64,000 nucleotides of DNA from Ustilaginoidea virens. Its lineage: Eukaryota > Ascomycota > Sordariomycetes > Hypocreales > Clavicipitaceae. The stretch's first letter is position 1, and each line of letters opens with the position of its first letter. The translations under genes were made by a program, and so were the position numbers. Shown in pieces: positions 9,548-19,805 of this stretch. Below the pieces are notes generated by a model. It made no database searches. It had not been told where the DNA came from and worked only from the letters and a program-made list of their open reading frames with translations. The stretch is from positions 124,001 to 188,000 of the forward strand of contig NC_057320.1 of NCBI RefSeq assembly GCF_000687475.1, in the 5' to 3' direction.

Positions 9548-12500
9548 ATGACACAGCCTCGAGATATCAACATTTGCGTCTTCAAACACTTGAGATGCGA
9601 TTCGCCTTCTCCAGAGGATCGCTTGTCTTTTCGTGTCAACGTAGAACCTGGGCATGACCTCCAAAGCCGTTCCTCACACCATCAGGTCCCATTCAGCAAC
9701 CTCCTTCTGGTGGCATGGGGATTGCTTCTAAAATGCTATTTGGCAACGGACCTTGTCTCGTTCGCATCATTTGGTACTGATGATGCCTTTTGTGTGGAAC
9801 AAGAAGAGGCTGATGATACTCCCCGCAGCAATGCTCATAGACCAGGATTGTCCTGGGTTCACAGCCTGAAGATATCAGAGGACGCCAGCATCAACCATAT
9901 TATCAGAGAGTTCCGACAACCGAGCAATACAAGACTCTTTGATGCTGATCTGCTCCCATATTTTAACACTGCTCTGTCGTATCGCAGACGGGAATCACTG
10001 ACCGCGAACGGCGAGACGGGTGGCGAGTTTCCCGATTTTATGACTGAGGTACGTGGGACCGAATAAGTAAATGCAGAGGCTTTTTTGAGCTGATGAGACT
10101 CTGTTGTGTGCAATTAGGCGGATATCTGCGTGATTGTGACAGACGATGGAGATATCCTGTCCTTGGAAATTGAGGTCTGCGCCAGCGCCTTCTCTCGGCC
10201 AGCGGCACAGCGAATCCTGCAGACTTTTCACCACATCTTGACACTGGTCTTGAATGGAGACGCAGGGCAAACAGTAGCCAGTGTCGACCCATTAACTCAG
10301 CAGGACTTGAGCCAGATCCGCGAGTGGAACTCCAAAACGCCAATATGCCGCCAGACATGCTTGCATGCCGTTATTGAAGAGCAAGCCCGTCGGCGCCCAC
10401 TGGCACCCGCGGTATGTTCCTGGGACGGGAATCTCGCGTACGTGGAGCTTCAGGCCCTGTCCACCAAGCTGGCTCATATGCTATCACGCCTCGGCGTGGG
10501 GCCCGAGATCCTGGTCCCATGCGCATTTGAAAAGTCCAAGTACGCCGTGGTAGCAACCCTTGCAGTCCTCAAGGCCGGCGGAGCATTCGTTCCTCTGGAT
10601 GCCTCCCATCCTCGGGAACGGTTAAAGTCCATCATCTGCCGTGTCGACGCGAAATTGCTGCTTGCCTCAGCCAAGACTGCCCCAGCATTTGATAGTCTGG
10701 TCCCGACCATCCTGATAGTTGACCGGGCCTTGCTGGATACTCTGCCCGAGGAAGAGGAGAATCCAGAAAGCACAGTGGACCCCAGCAACAGCGCCTTTGT
10801 GCTCTTTACTTCTGGAAGCACGGGCGAGCCAAAGGGGTTGGTCCAGGAACACGCGTCCGTATGCACCATAAATGAAGCATATGGAGAATCCATCTTCATC
10901 AACCAGGAATCGCGGGTCCTCAACTTCGCCGCCTTTACCTTTGACGCGAGCACAGTGGATGTATTCACCACCTTGCACCACGGCGGTTGTGTCTGCATAC
11001 CGTCGGAAGAGCACCGCCTGAACGACATCGCGGGCGCCATCAACGCCTTTCATGCCAACTGGGTCAACCTGACGCCTTCGTTCGCACTGGCGAGTGTGCC
11101 TCACCCAAGCGAGATCCCGACCGTGCAGTTACTGGTTCTGGCCGGAGAAGAAGTCAAGAAAGAGCACGTCCAGCACTTTGTTGGCAGAATCAATCGCGTC
11201 GTCAATTGCTACGGTCCGGCAGAAGCGGGAGGGGTTCTTGTAAATGTGTACCACAGCACAGCAAGCGAGCCGAGCACTGTAGGACGCGCGATGAGCAGCG
11301 CCAACTCCTGGATTGTCGATCCAAGCAACCCGCGTCGGCTGGCGCCTATCGGCGCGATCGGTGAGCTCGTGGTCGAGGGCCATACGTTGGCTCGCGGCTA
11401 TCTCAAGCAGCCAGACAAGACAAACGCGGCTTTCTTCCGTCATCCCGGCTGGCATTCAGATGATGGCCATTCCCCACAGCCACGACGGTTCTACAGGACA
11501 GGGGATCTTGTAAAGTATAGGCCAGACGGTATGATCAATTATATAGGACGCCGGGACACCCAGTATGCTGCAAATCGCCCCAAGTCTCAACCTGCGCATC
11601 TGTGCTGATGCATTGTTTAGAATCAAGATCCGAGGCCAGAGGGTTGAATTGACGGAAATCGAGCAGCATCTTGCCATTGACAAGAGGCTCAAAAGGGCAA
11701 TGGTCGAATGCCCACGGTCCGGGATTTACGCAAAGCGGCTGGTCGTGGTCGCTGAGCCGTGTAATGGGACTCTTCATCACAGCGAGGAGCCACAGACCAC
11801 TCCGGGTATTAAGCTGCTGTCACCAAAGGTTTTGCGAGAAAGCGGATTCTCAATTCACGAATCCGCCAAAAGCCTTGCCGAAAGAACTCCGACTTACATG
11901 ATGCCTGCCGCATGGCTCATGGTGGCCAACCTTCCGCTAACGGACTCCCAAAAAATACATAGACGGAGAGTTCGTGACTGGCTGGAGGACCTACCGGTCA
12001 CTCAAAGTCTTCTCCTGCCCGATGTCTCTAGTGCTCCTCTGCTTCCACTCAACAACCCGCTGGCTCTTGACATCAGCCACAAAGTAAGCGAGTTGAGTGG
12101 CAATGGGAACGGCCATGTGTTTCGCGCCTTGAACGGTCGGAACTTGGATTTGAAAACTGCCGGGATAGATTCGATTCAAGTCATGACGCTATCGAGGTGG
12201 CTGCGGGATAAATACGGGCTAAGAATCGCCGTGGATACCCTGTCACGACCGGGCGTGACCGTTGATGAGCTATCGCGAATGATTATGACCTGTCAGAGCG
12301 GCCAAGATGCTGGGAAATTGCAAGCTCCACAGCTAGACATACGGGAAGAAGCTCGTTTGCTCTTCAATACGTTGAGGAGATCATCGGCGCGCATCGCCGA
12401 GAATCATGTTACAGCAGCACAAAGCGCATCGACTGTTTTTCTTACCGGCGCCACGGGCTTTCTTGGCACGGAAATCCTACACCAGCTGCTTTGCGATGAG

Positions 12501-13613
12501 AAGATCCGGAAAGTCTTTGTTCATGTGCGGGCCGCAAATACTCAAGAGGGCAGAGAGCGCATAATAGCCGCAGCAAAGAAGGCGCTCTGGTGGTCAGAGT
12601 CCTTTAATCGGCGCATCGAGGTCTGGCCAGGCGACCTCGCCAGCGCCAAGCTGGGTTTAAATCGCAAACAGTGGGATCGCTTGACTGGAAGTTGCTCGGC
12701 GGGTGAAAGCATTGACGCGGTGATACACAACGGCGCCAGTGTAAAATGGAACTTGGCGTACGACTGTCTGAGGGACTCAAACACCATGTCGACCGTCCAG
12801 CTCCTGCAGGCAATGGCGGAGCGGCAATTTGGCGGTCGCTTCGTATATGTGTCCGGAGGCCAAGGCCTCAGCACAGACTGCGACGAAGATGAGTGTTGCA
12901 CGCCGACTGCGCATGGCACACCACTAACGGGGTACGCTCAAACCAAGATGGTCTCGGAACTCGTGGTCAAGCAATTCGCCCAGTGTCCAGAGGGGCAGCC
13001 GCATAGTGCCCGGGTAGTAAAGCCAGGCTACATCATCGGCGATGCGAGAAGAGGCAAGGCAAACCCAAACGACTACCTCTGGGGGATCACAAAGAGCGCC
13101 CTGGAGCTCGGGAGCTACAACCGCGAGGAGCTCAACGGCTGGCTGTTTGTATCCGACGTTGCCACCGTGGCAAGGGCCGTCTGCGCAGCTTGCCACACCA
13201 AGGGTCCCAAGCCGGGCGTCGTCAAAGTCTTGGACGGGTTGTTCATGAGGGACTTTTGGGACCTCTTGACCGGGCGTTTCGGCTACAAACTAGAAGCCGT
13301 AGATGCGGACGAATGGTGGCGTTTGCTCAGCTCCCGCGTCGAGCAACAAGGCCACCAGCATTGCCTTTGGGCGCTGCAAGACGTGCTCGAGGCTGGAAGG
13401 GGAGCCATGTCCTCGACTGCGACGGTGCCTACAACGGCCATGATGAAGACCTGTCCAGATGTCCTTGGAGCGATCAAATCTAATGTGCAGTATTTGAAGG
13501 ATGAGATTGGGTTCTTTCCATCAGCGTCTGCTCGGAGTGAAAAGGTGGAGGTGCTTCAATCAATCATCAAGTCATGCTGGGCGAGAGCGAGGGCCATGGC
13601 TTCCTTTCGGTAA
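9548..13613 (+). CDS. NRPS-like synthetase: truncated condensation-like N-terminus, adenylation, thiolation, terminal reductase
   Basis: Exons 9548-10048, 10118-11562 and 11621-13613 give about 1312 residues; an optional upstream exon (9332-9467, joined at 9564) would give about 1352. The first 200 residues (FSNLLLVAWGLLLKCYLATD) resemble the back half of a fungal condensation domain but lack the HHxxxDG catalytic motif. The adenylation domain has LFTSGSTGEPKG (A3), FTFDASTVDV (A4), NCYGPAEAG (A5), YRTGDLVKYRPDG (A7), GRRDTQIKIRGQRVEL (A8, across the last intron) and LTDSQKIHRRR with the A10 lysine. The carrier serine is in TAGIDSIQ (about 831). The reductase has TGATGFLGTEIL and the YAQTK catalytic pair. 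Such enzymes adenylate an acid, load it as a thioester and release it with NAD(P)H as an aldehyde or alcohol. A hand reading of the specificity positions gives D-A-V-S-V-A-C-G-V-K; the substrate is unknown. Confidence 0.9.
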
Positions 13614-14383
13614 GCGTTTCGTTTACCGCTTCCTCGGTTTCGTAAGGTCGACGTCGATGAGGTCGAGCTGCGAGCAAACGAATGCCCCCGTCTTGCGGCG
13701 TCACTTGAGGCTGATGTCTGGTACTGATGCAAATTTGTCAAGAAGTTTGTACCAGGGATTAGAGTAGTCTTCGGCGCGCACAGACCACGCGTACGTACGC
13801 GTGCGCGTAACTAGAAAATAATTCCCTTTGCTGCTCCAAGCTGCCAGCCGCCATTGCCTCTACAGACGTGTTTTCACCAGCATGTACGGTATAGAAGTGG
13901 TAGATACAAATCTCATGCAGAAGTAGCAACGTCTGCAGAACGATGTTCTCAAGCACAAGTCCTGGCAGGAGCTCATAAATGCTATTGACCAAAGTCGTTT
14001 AAAAGACCTGCACTCTACATGAACAGGACACTTTTGCATCCACATGTATTCACCTTTGCGCGCCATCTCAAATCAAAGTAAAAAACGCCCGACATGACGA
14101 AAAGTGAGACTCTTGTGGTAGACGGTTGCAGTCCTGGACATCTATTCCTCGGTTTTCCCAACATTCTCCTCGTCCCCTTGTTTTCTTTTTCCTTCCGTGG
14201 TATTATGCAAGCCGGGGTATGCCAATGGTAATATACAAATCGCGCATTCTCCGCGAATGGCGCATGTTGCGTGAGCAGAGAAAATTTCTTGATACAACAC
14301 ACATATTCCGAGGAGCACCATGCTCCGATGCAGCGAGCGTGTCGATAGGTCGGCGAAAATCGCTCTCTCCGTCTGATAAATCT
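13614..14383. other. Intergenic region between convergent genes
   Basis: This holds the 3' flanks of the NRPS-like gene and the mitochondrial carrier gene. Short frames on both strands show no motif. I see no further gene. Confidence 0.5.
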
Positions 14384-15748
14384 TTATGCGGGAGTGTGGA
14401 AAAGTCGGAGAATGCCCTCGTACATGCCGAACATGATGGCTGCGCTGGGTACCGTCCTCATCAAGTGAGGTGTCAGGCCTCCGTAGAGCCCGATCATGCC
14501 CTCCTCTCTCCAAACAAGCTTGAAGCATTGAATCAAACCCGTGTATTTGGGGAGGCCGTTATCCAGGGGCGCTTGTCGGAGACGCGTACGTGCGACCTGT
14601 TGTCTCCAAGTATTAGCATTCTTTGGCCCAGAAACAATGACATGTCTGATCCAAGCCGCACGCAGTTACTTTGGGGATTCCCTGACCTCGTGGGGGTATG
14701 CGAGAATGGCAGCAATCAGCTTGGCGCCCCCAGCTGCCCCGGCCTTTCCAGTCCAATCTACCGTCTGATCCCACCACGTCTTCTCCCTGCCGCTCCGCAG
14801 AATGGCATCTTCCCGACGGGCCAAGGAAGCCTTCATCTGTTCGTACAGCATCCACTGCAGCGTCGACTCGGCCACGCCGAGATAGCTGGCGCTCATTCCC
14901 TTGTAAAGACCGCGGAGGCCCTCGTTCCGGATAATCTGCCGCACGCAGTCATAGCTATTGCGGTATTGTCTCTGCATGACGCCGCCGCTCCGCTCCGCGA
15001 CGTTCTTGTCCAGCTGCAACCGTGTCTTGACCATCCAGATCGGGTTCGTTGCAGTTGATGTAGCCACGCCGGCGGCAACGCCTGCCAGCAGATGGACCCA
15101 GGGTGCTTCTTGGCCTCGATTCCAGTACTCGGAGATGATGCGCTTGCCGTTGCCGTAGACGAAAAAGTTGATGCTCCTGGCGGGAACGATGCCGATCAGG
15201 TTGGGGCCAAGACCCTTGAACAGAGCCCTTGGTCCTTCACTGCGGTAGACTGTGCCCAGGATCTCCAGCGTATCAGACAGGTGATATAGCGCGGTTCTCG
15301 CTGGATTCAGGCCCGTCAAGACTTGTCCTTTGGCCAGGCGCGACGCCCGGAGTTGTGCCTGGTACATGTCTGACTGCAATCTCGTCTTGAGTACGTCGAG
15401 GGGCGCCGTCAACGTGGCGGCCGTCATTCCGCCAATTCTGTCGAGCGCGGAAAACTGTCAGCATCCCAGGCTGGGCTGCCTCGGCCATCAAGGAGGCAGG
15501 GTTTGGGAGGACGCCCAGTACTACTCAAGGCGGGAATTCGGATGGACGCACCCTCCAGCCATCAAGTGAACCCACGACTTGGCAAAAGGCAGGGCTTTTA
15601 CCTGACCCTGCGGTACGTCCTCGGCGATCACGTCCCCCGTCTCTCTTGACTGGACGAGCGCCGCACTTTCTACAGGCGCGGGCGAATGATGGAATGGTCT
15701 TTGGCGCTCATGGCCTGCCGCAAGTGCGCCAGGCTGCGGTTGCGCCAT
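14384..15748 (-). CDS. RIM2: Mitochondrial carrier, RIM2/SLC25A33-36 type (pyrimidine nucleotide transporter)
   Basis: Exons 15748-15552, 15437-14687 and 14596-14384 give about 386 residues. Three carrier repeats are visible, each with its signature: PLDVLKTRLQ, NPIWMVKTRLQLDK and YPHEVARTRLRQ. The last two wordings are characteristic of the Rim2/SLC25A33/36 group, which exchanges pyrimidine nucleotides across the inner mitochondrial membrane. GLxGLYxG-type helices (EGPRALFKGLGPNLIG, EGLRGLYKGMSASYLG, EGMIGLYGGLTPHLM) follow each repeat. A 50-residue polar N-terminus precedes HLMAGGIGGMTAA. It is probably a housekeeping gene marking the right border of the cluster. The symbol is by family resemblance. 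Confidence 0.87.
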
Positions 15749-16689
15749 TGTCGTTCCGACGACGAGCTTGGGTAGTCGACCAACGCTCGCTTTCGATGCT
15801 GATCAAGGGACGACGGTAATAAAAGAGGGCTTGGAAAAACGGACAAGGTGATGAATACCGGTCGCCATGTGAAAAAGGCCGGCGCCTGAGCAGAGCGTTC
15901 AACTTGTTGGTCTCGCAAAAGAAAATCGCCGTCCGTTTATTGCAGGGAAGCACGGCCATGAAAGGGCATAAGTACTGTATTGCCAGCATCACTGTGGCTC
16001 CGTAGCTCCAAGCCAAAATCTTTTTCGGACCCGACAAGACGTTAGTAATCATGGGGTCAATAGGTACTGCTGGGTGGATCTCTCGCTTTGCGCCCCTCAG
16101 ATCAATCCGCGTCTCACAGCCCACCGTATCTTCCCCTGCCTCAACAACAGACGACAAACATGGCCATAATTAAGCAAAGCTGTGCCGAAGGTGCAGCGTG
16201 CGCTACGTAAGTGCGTAAAGCGTGCCTTCCAGCTTTGCTTCTTTAATAAGAGGCCAGGGGTGCTAAGCCACCACAATTACTAGCCACATATCATTCAAGC
16301 CAGTAATCTGATTGGTCTAAAGGGCACTAAAACGCCCCTATTGGCTGAAAAACCAGAGCCGGTACGTATCTTTATGGATCCGGTACATACTCTTAAGAGG
16401 CGTAAATAAGGCTATTGCTATAGCATTTAGTATTGCAAGAGGTCGGGTCTATACTTAATTATGACGAGGTGGCGGAAAAGAGACGCAGAAAGCTATATCG
16501 TCGGCTTTATGTAATGCTTTCTAAGCAGAGGCCTGCTACAGGCGAAAAAGCCCTGCAGGCGAAAAAGCCCGCTATAGGCGAAAAAGCCCGCTACAGGCGG
16601 AAGCTCGCCGCAGGCGGCCCCCGGCAGGGCCCCTAGAGGGCCCCCGGAGGGGAATAATAAAAATTGCACTATATTAAAATATTTAAGTA
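15749..16689. other. 5' flank of the carrier gene and a TE-like AT-rich stretch
   Basis: From about 16150 the base composition turns AT-rich, with short direct repeats (AGGCGAAAAAGCCCGCTA-like units at about 16550-16600) and a GC-rich palindromic patch (GGCCCCCGGAGGGG) at about 16615-16650. This looks like decayed transposon sequence rather than a gene. A 9-bp inverted pair GCAAAGCTG (16174) / CAGCTTTGC (17526) could bound an element of about 1.36 kb, but it is short and shows no target duplication. Confidence 0.4.
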
Positions 16690-17442
16690 AAAAGAAGGTA
16701 GTATAAAGGCGGTAAAAAAAAGGCAGTAAAGGCGGTGAAGTGAAGCAGTAAAAAGGCGGTAAAAAGGGTAGTAAAAACAATAGTAGTAAAAAAAGGCAGA
16801 ATAAAGGCGGTAAAATACGGCAGTAAAAGATAGTAAAATAAGGTAATAAACAGGCAGTAAAATAAGGCAGTAAAAAAGGCGGTAAAAAGACGGTAAAAAA
16901 AGGCAGTAAAAGGCGGTGAAGTGAGGCAGTAAAAAGGCGGTAAAAAGGGTAGTAAAAATAATAGTAGTAAAAAAGGCAGGATAAAGGCGGTAAAATACGG
17001 CAGTAAAAGATAGTAAAATAAGGTAATAAATAGGCAGTAAAATAAGGCAGTAAAAAAGGCGCTAAAAAGACGGTAAAAAAAGGCAGTAAAAGGCGGTGAA
17101 GTGAGGCAGTAAAAAGGCGGTAAAAAGGGTAGTAAAAATAATAGTAGTAAAAAAGGCAGGATAAAGGCGGTAAAATACGGCAGTAAAAGATAGTAAAATA
17201 AGGTAATAAACAGGCGGTAAATAAGGCAGTAAAAGGCGGTGAATTAAGGCAGTAAAAAGGCGGTAAAAAGGGTAGTAAAAACAATAGTAGTAAAAAAAGG
17301 CAGAATAAAGGCGGTAAAATACGGCAGTAAAAGATAGTAAAATAAGGCAATAAACAGGCGGTAAAATAAGGCAGTAAAAAAGGCAGTAAAAAAGACGGTA
17401 AAAAAAGGCAGTAAAGGCGGTGAAGTGAGGCAGCAGCTAAGA
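16690..17442. repeat. AT-rich minisatellite with a 180-bp higher-order unit
   Basis: The stretch is built from short words of the type GGCRGTAAAA. These are organised in a larger unit that starts with AAAAAGGGTAGTAAAAA at about 16761, 16942, 17122 and 17265. The first three spacings are 181, 180 and 143 bp, so the last unit is shortened. Successive copies differ at only a few positions. An open frame runs through it on the minus strand only because the repeat lacks stop codons in that frame. Confidence 0.85.
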
Positions 17443-18517
17443 CGGACTAATATTTACCCGCCTGGCTACTCCGCCTTCCCTATGTCTTTGATACTAAAGA
17501 ATTCAGCGGCACCTTAGGGCTACCGCAGCTTTGCGCCTCCTACGATGCCGATAAATTCGGCGCGTCGGCCTAGTAAATAAAGGCGCCCCGCTGTCTTTCT
17601 GCTCTGTTGCTGCGGCTCCGCCAGCCGGAAGGAAAACCTGGGCCGGGACAATCATTGGCAGTCTAGTCTTGTCTTGCACCAAGCTCAGTGACCTGTGCTC
17701 TGGGCTGTAGCTGGTCATTCGTACAAGTCGCGGCCACAACCTTTTTGCGGGTAACGTGGTTTTCTAAAATGTTCTGAAACGTTTCTATTCATTTGAAGGT
17801 GGCCGGCACGGACTTTTTTGCTGAAAACGACTTGATCGTTCTGCAACTTGGTTATATTTACGTCACGGGGTTTCCGGTCGGAAATTGAGCGGTTAGCGGT
17901 CTGGTGGCCTGAACCTGGTCCTGTCACGCAAGCAACGAACCACGAGGTTCTGCCAGTCCTGGTGCTTCTTTCCGCGGCATGACCCTCATCACCTTTTGCA
18001 ATTCCGCATTGACTTGACGCGTCCCGGACAACGCAGATGCGCGTGTTGTCTTTTCTATGCTCTCCGTCCCGCCGCCTACGTCGAGTGCCTAGGCAGGTGG
18101 TTCAAGCCCTCAACTCTGCAGAGAAGCGCGCGCATTACGCATCGGGCCGCCGCAGAGGTTGCATCACAAGCTCGTGCAAAGTCGCGTCTACTGCCAGTCC
18201 TACGGCAACCATGCGGAAGCAGCTAGATGGGCGACAGCACCGCGGATATAGTCGCAGCTGAACGAGAAGACGAGAGACCCTTTGCGAATCCCATTGGAGT
18301 TTACCAAAGGGCTCCCTTCAATACGGAAAACTGACCGTTGCCTCAGCCACCGTGTGGCTGGTCCTGCCAGAGTGACCACCCCAAATGGGCAAAAAAAAAA
18401 CCCCCCCCACCGCCCGGCACGTCCCTCCCCCGCCAAGTGGCACTTTCCTCAACCCGCAAGGCCGTCATCACCGGCACAGCGCACTCAGACTCATTCTCGC
18501 CTCGTGCGTTGCCAACA
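17443..18517. other. Intergenic region upstream of LSM7
   Basis: Returns to normal GC content. It holds no recognisable gene. A homopolymer A9-C8 junction sits at about 18390-18407. The last few hundred bases should contain the LSM7 promoter and leader. Confidence 0.5.
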
Positions 18518-19046
18518 ATGTCCGATAGATCCACGCCCCGAGGCGGAAGAGGCGGCGGCGGCGGCCCTCCCCGTGGCGGACGCGGCGGTCGCGGCGGTCG
18601 AGAAAGCGCCCGCGACGCCGGCGGCGACAAGACCGAAAAGCCCAAGAAGGAGAACATCCTCGACCTAGCGAAATACCTGGACAAACAAATCACGGTCAAG
18701 TTCAACGGCGGCCGCGAGGTGACGGGCACGCTGAAGGGATACGACGCGCTCATGAACCTGGTGCTCGATGAGGTCCAGGAGACCGTTCGAGGTACGTCGC
18801 TTACCCACCGCGCCTTGTTTCGCCCCCCCCCCTCCCCCCCGGCCTTCCTCCCCCTACCCTTCTGGAAAACAGACTCTTCTCGTTCTGGACACGGCCAAGC
18901 TGACTTGTTGCTCGGCAGACGATGAAGGAAACGAGTCGACGCGGCCGCTCGGACTGGTGGTAGCTCGCGGCACTCTCCTCGTGGTCATCACACCCGTTGA
19001 CGGCAGCGAGGAGATTGCCAACCCGTTTGCAGCGCCAGAGGAGTAA
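18518..19046 (+). CDS. LSM7: U6 snRNA-associated Sm-like protein LSm7
   Basis: Exons 18518-18791 and 18919-19046 give 133 residues. The Sm1 motif is ILDLAKYLDKQITVKFNGGR, followed by VTGTLKGYDALMNLVLDEV. The Sm2 motif follows the intron as LGLVVARGTLLVVITPVDGSEEI, ending NPFAAPEE. LSm7 is a subunit of the Lsm2-8 ring on U6 snRNA in the nucleus and of the cytoplasmic Lsm1-7 decapping ring. The N-terminus is extended by about 40 residues rich in RGG (GGRGGRGGRE), beyond the compact yeast form. The 127-bp intron (GTACGT...CGGCAG) joins VR to DDEGNES in phase. Confidence 0.92.
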
Positions 19047-19805
19047 CAGCGAGCTAGAGGAGCAGCTCTGCGGAGCTTGGACGCATTGCCAGGGCATCGC
19101 CACGGGGTGTAGCTCGACGCAAAAGGTTGCGATGGCCGCGAGCCCGCCGCGACACGCAATGGATTTTGGAAATGACCGGCTCGGGGCGCATCGTCCCGGC
19201 GAGAAAAGTCTGGCTTGTCCCGTGTGAGTAGGGAAATTGGCAGCAACCTGGTTAGCCCAGACGCACCGTCGAGGCTGAAAACAAGTAGACCGGTTGTGTG
19301 GCATGTTTTTTTGGAGCACGTGTTCAACGGGTCACAAATGGCGTCATCTCCAACCATGATATATACCCAGCTTTCAAAGAGCCGATTCTATAAATACAGA
19401 TATCAACTTCTTTTTTTTTTTTTATTTTGGGTCATGGCTTCCCATGATTTTGGACATCGATCGCGTTCCTTGCCTGGCCTGCATCCGCCAAGTTCGGCCG
19501 TCCTGAGGCCTTCCAGTAAGTGTAGATCCGGGACCAGACATTCGTCATGCACCACTGGCGTCTGCAGCTGGCGCCATAAGAGGCTGTTGTGTTGCTCCAG
19601 GAGTACGACTTGGATTCATGACTGTCCTTGACTAGTTTCAACACAAACCAACTCATTTGCATAGTCACATGGCCCGCCCATTCATGTGGTTGCACCGGCT
19701 GGGAAGGGGTCATCTTGGAAGCCGTGTCACCAGCCATCTGCCACTCATGGTCCCGAATCACATGTGCGAACTCTTGGAGCGGCGTGGCGGTGTCGTTGAG
19801 ATCTT
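19047..19805. other. 3' flanks of convergent LSM7 and PAN3
   Basis: No gene is seen. A T12 run occurs at about 19410. The spacer probably carries the polyadenylation signals of both neighbours. Confidence 0.5.

Noticed and set aside
15708..16157. 149-residue open frame upstream of the mitochondrial carrier
   Set aside because: It overlaps the carrier leader and start, has no motif, and is better explained as 5' flank.
16493..17350. 285-residue open frame on the minus strand, rich in Leu, Phe and Tyr
   Set aside because: It is a translation of the AT-rich minisatellite. The apparent membrane segments repeat with the 180-bp DNA unit and there is no non-repeat sequence in it.
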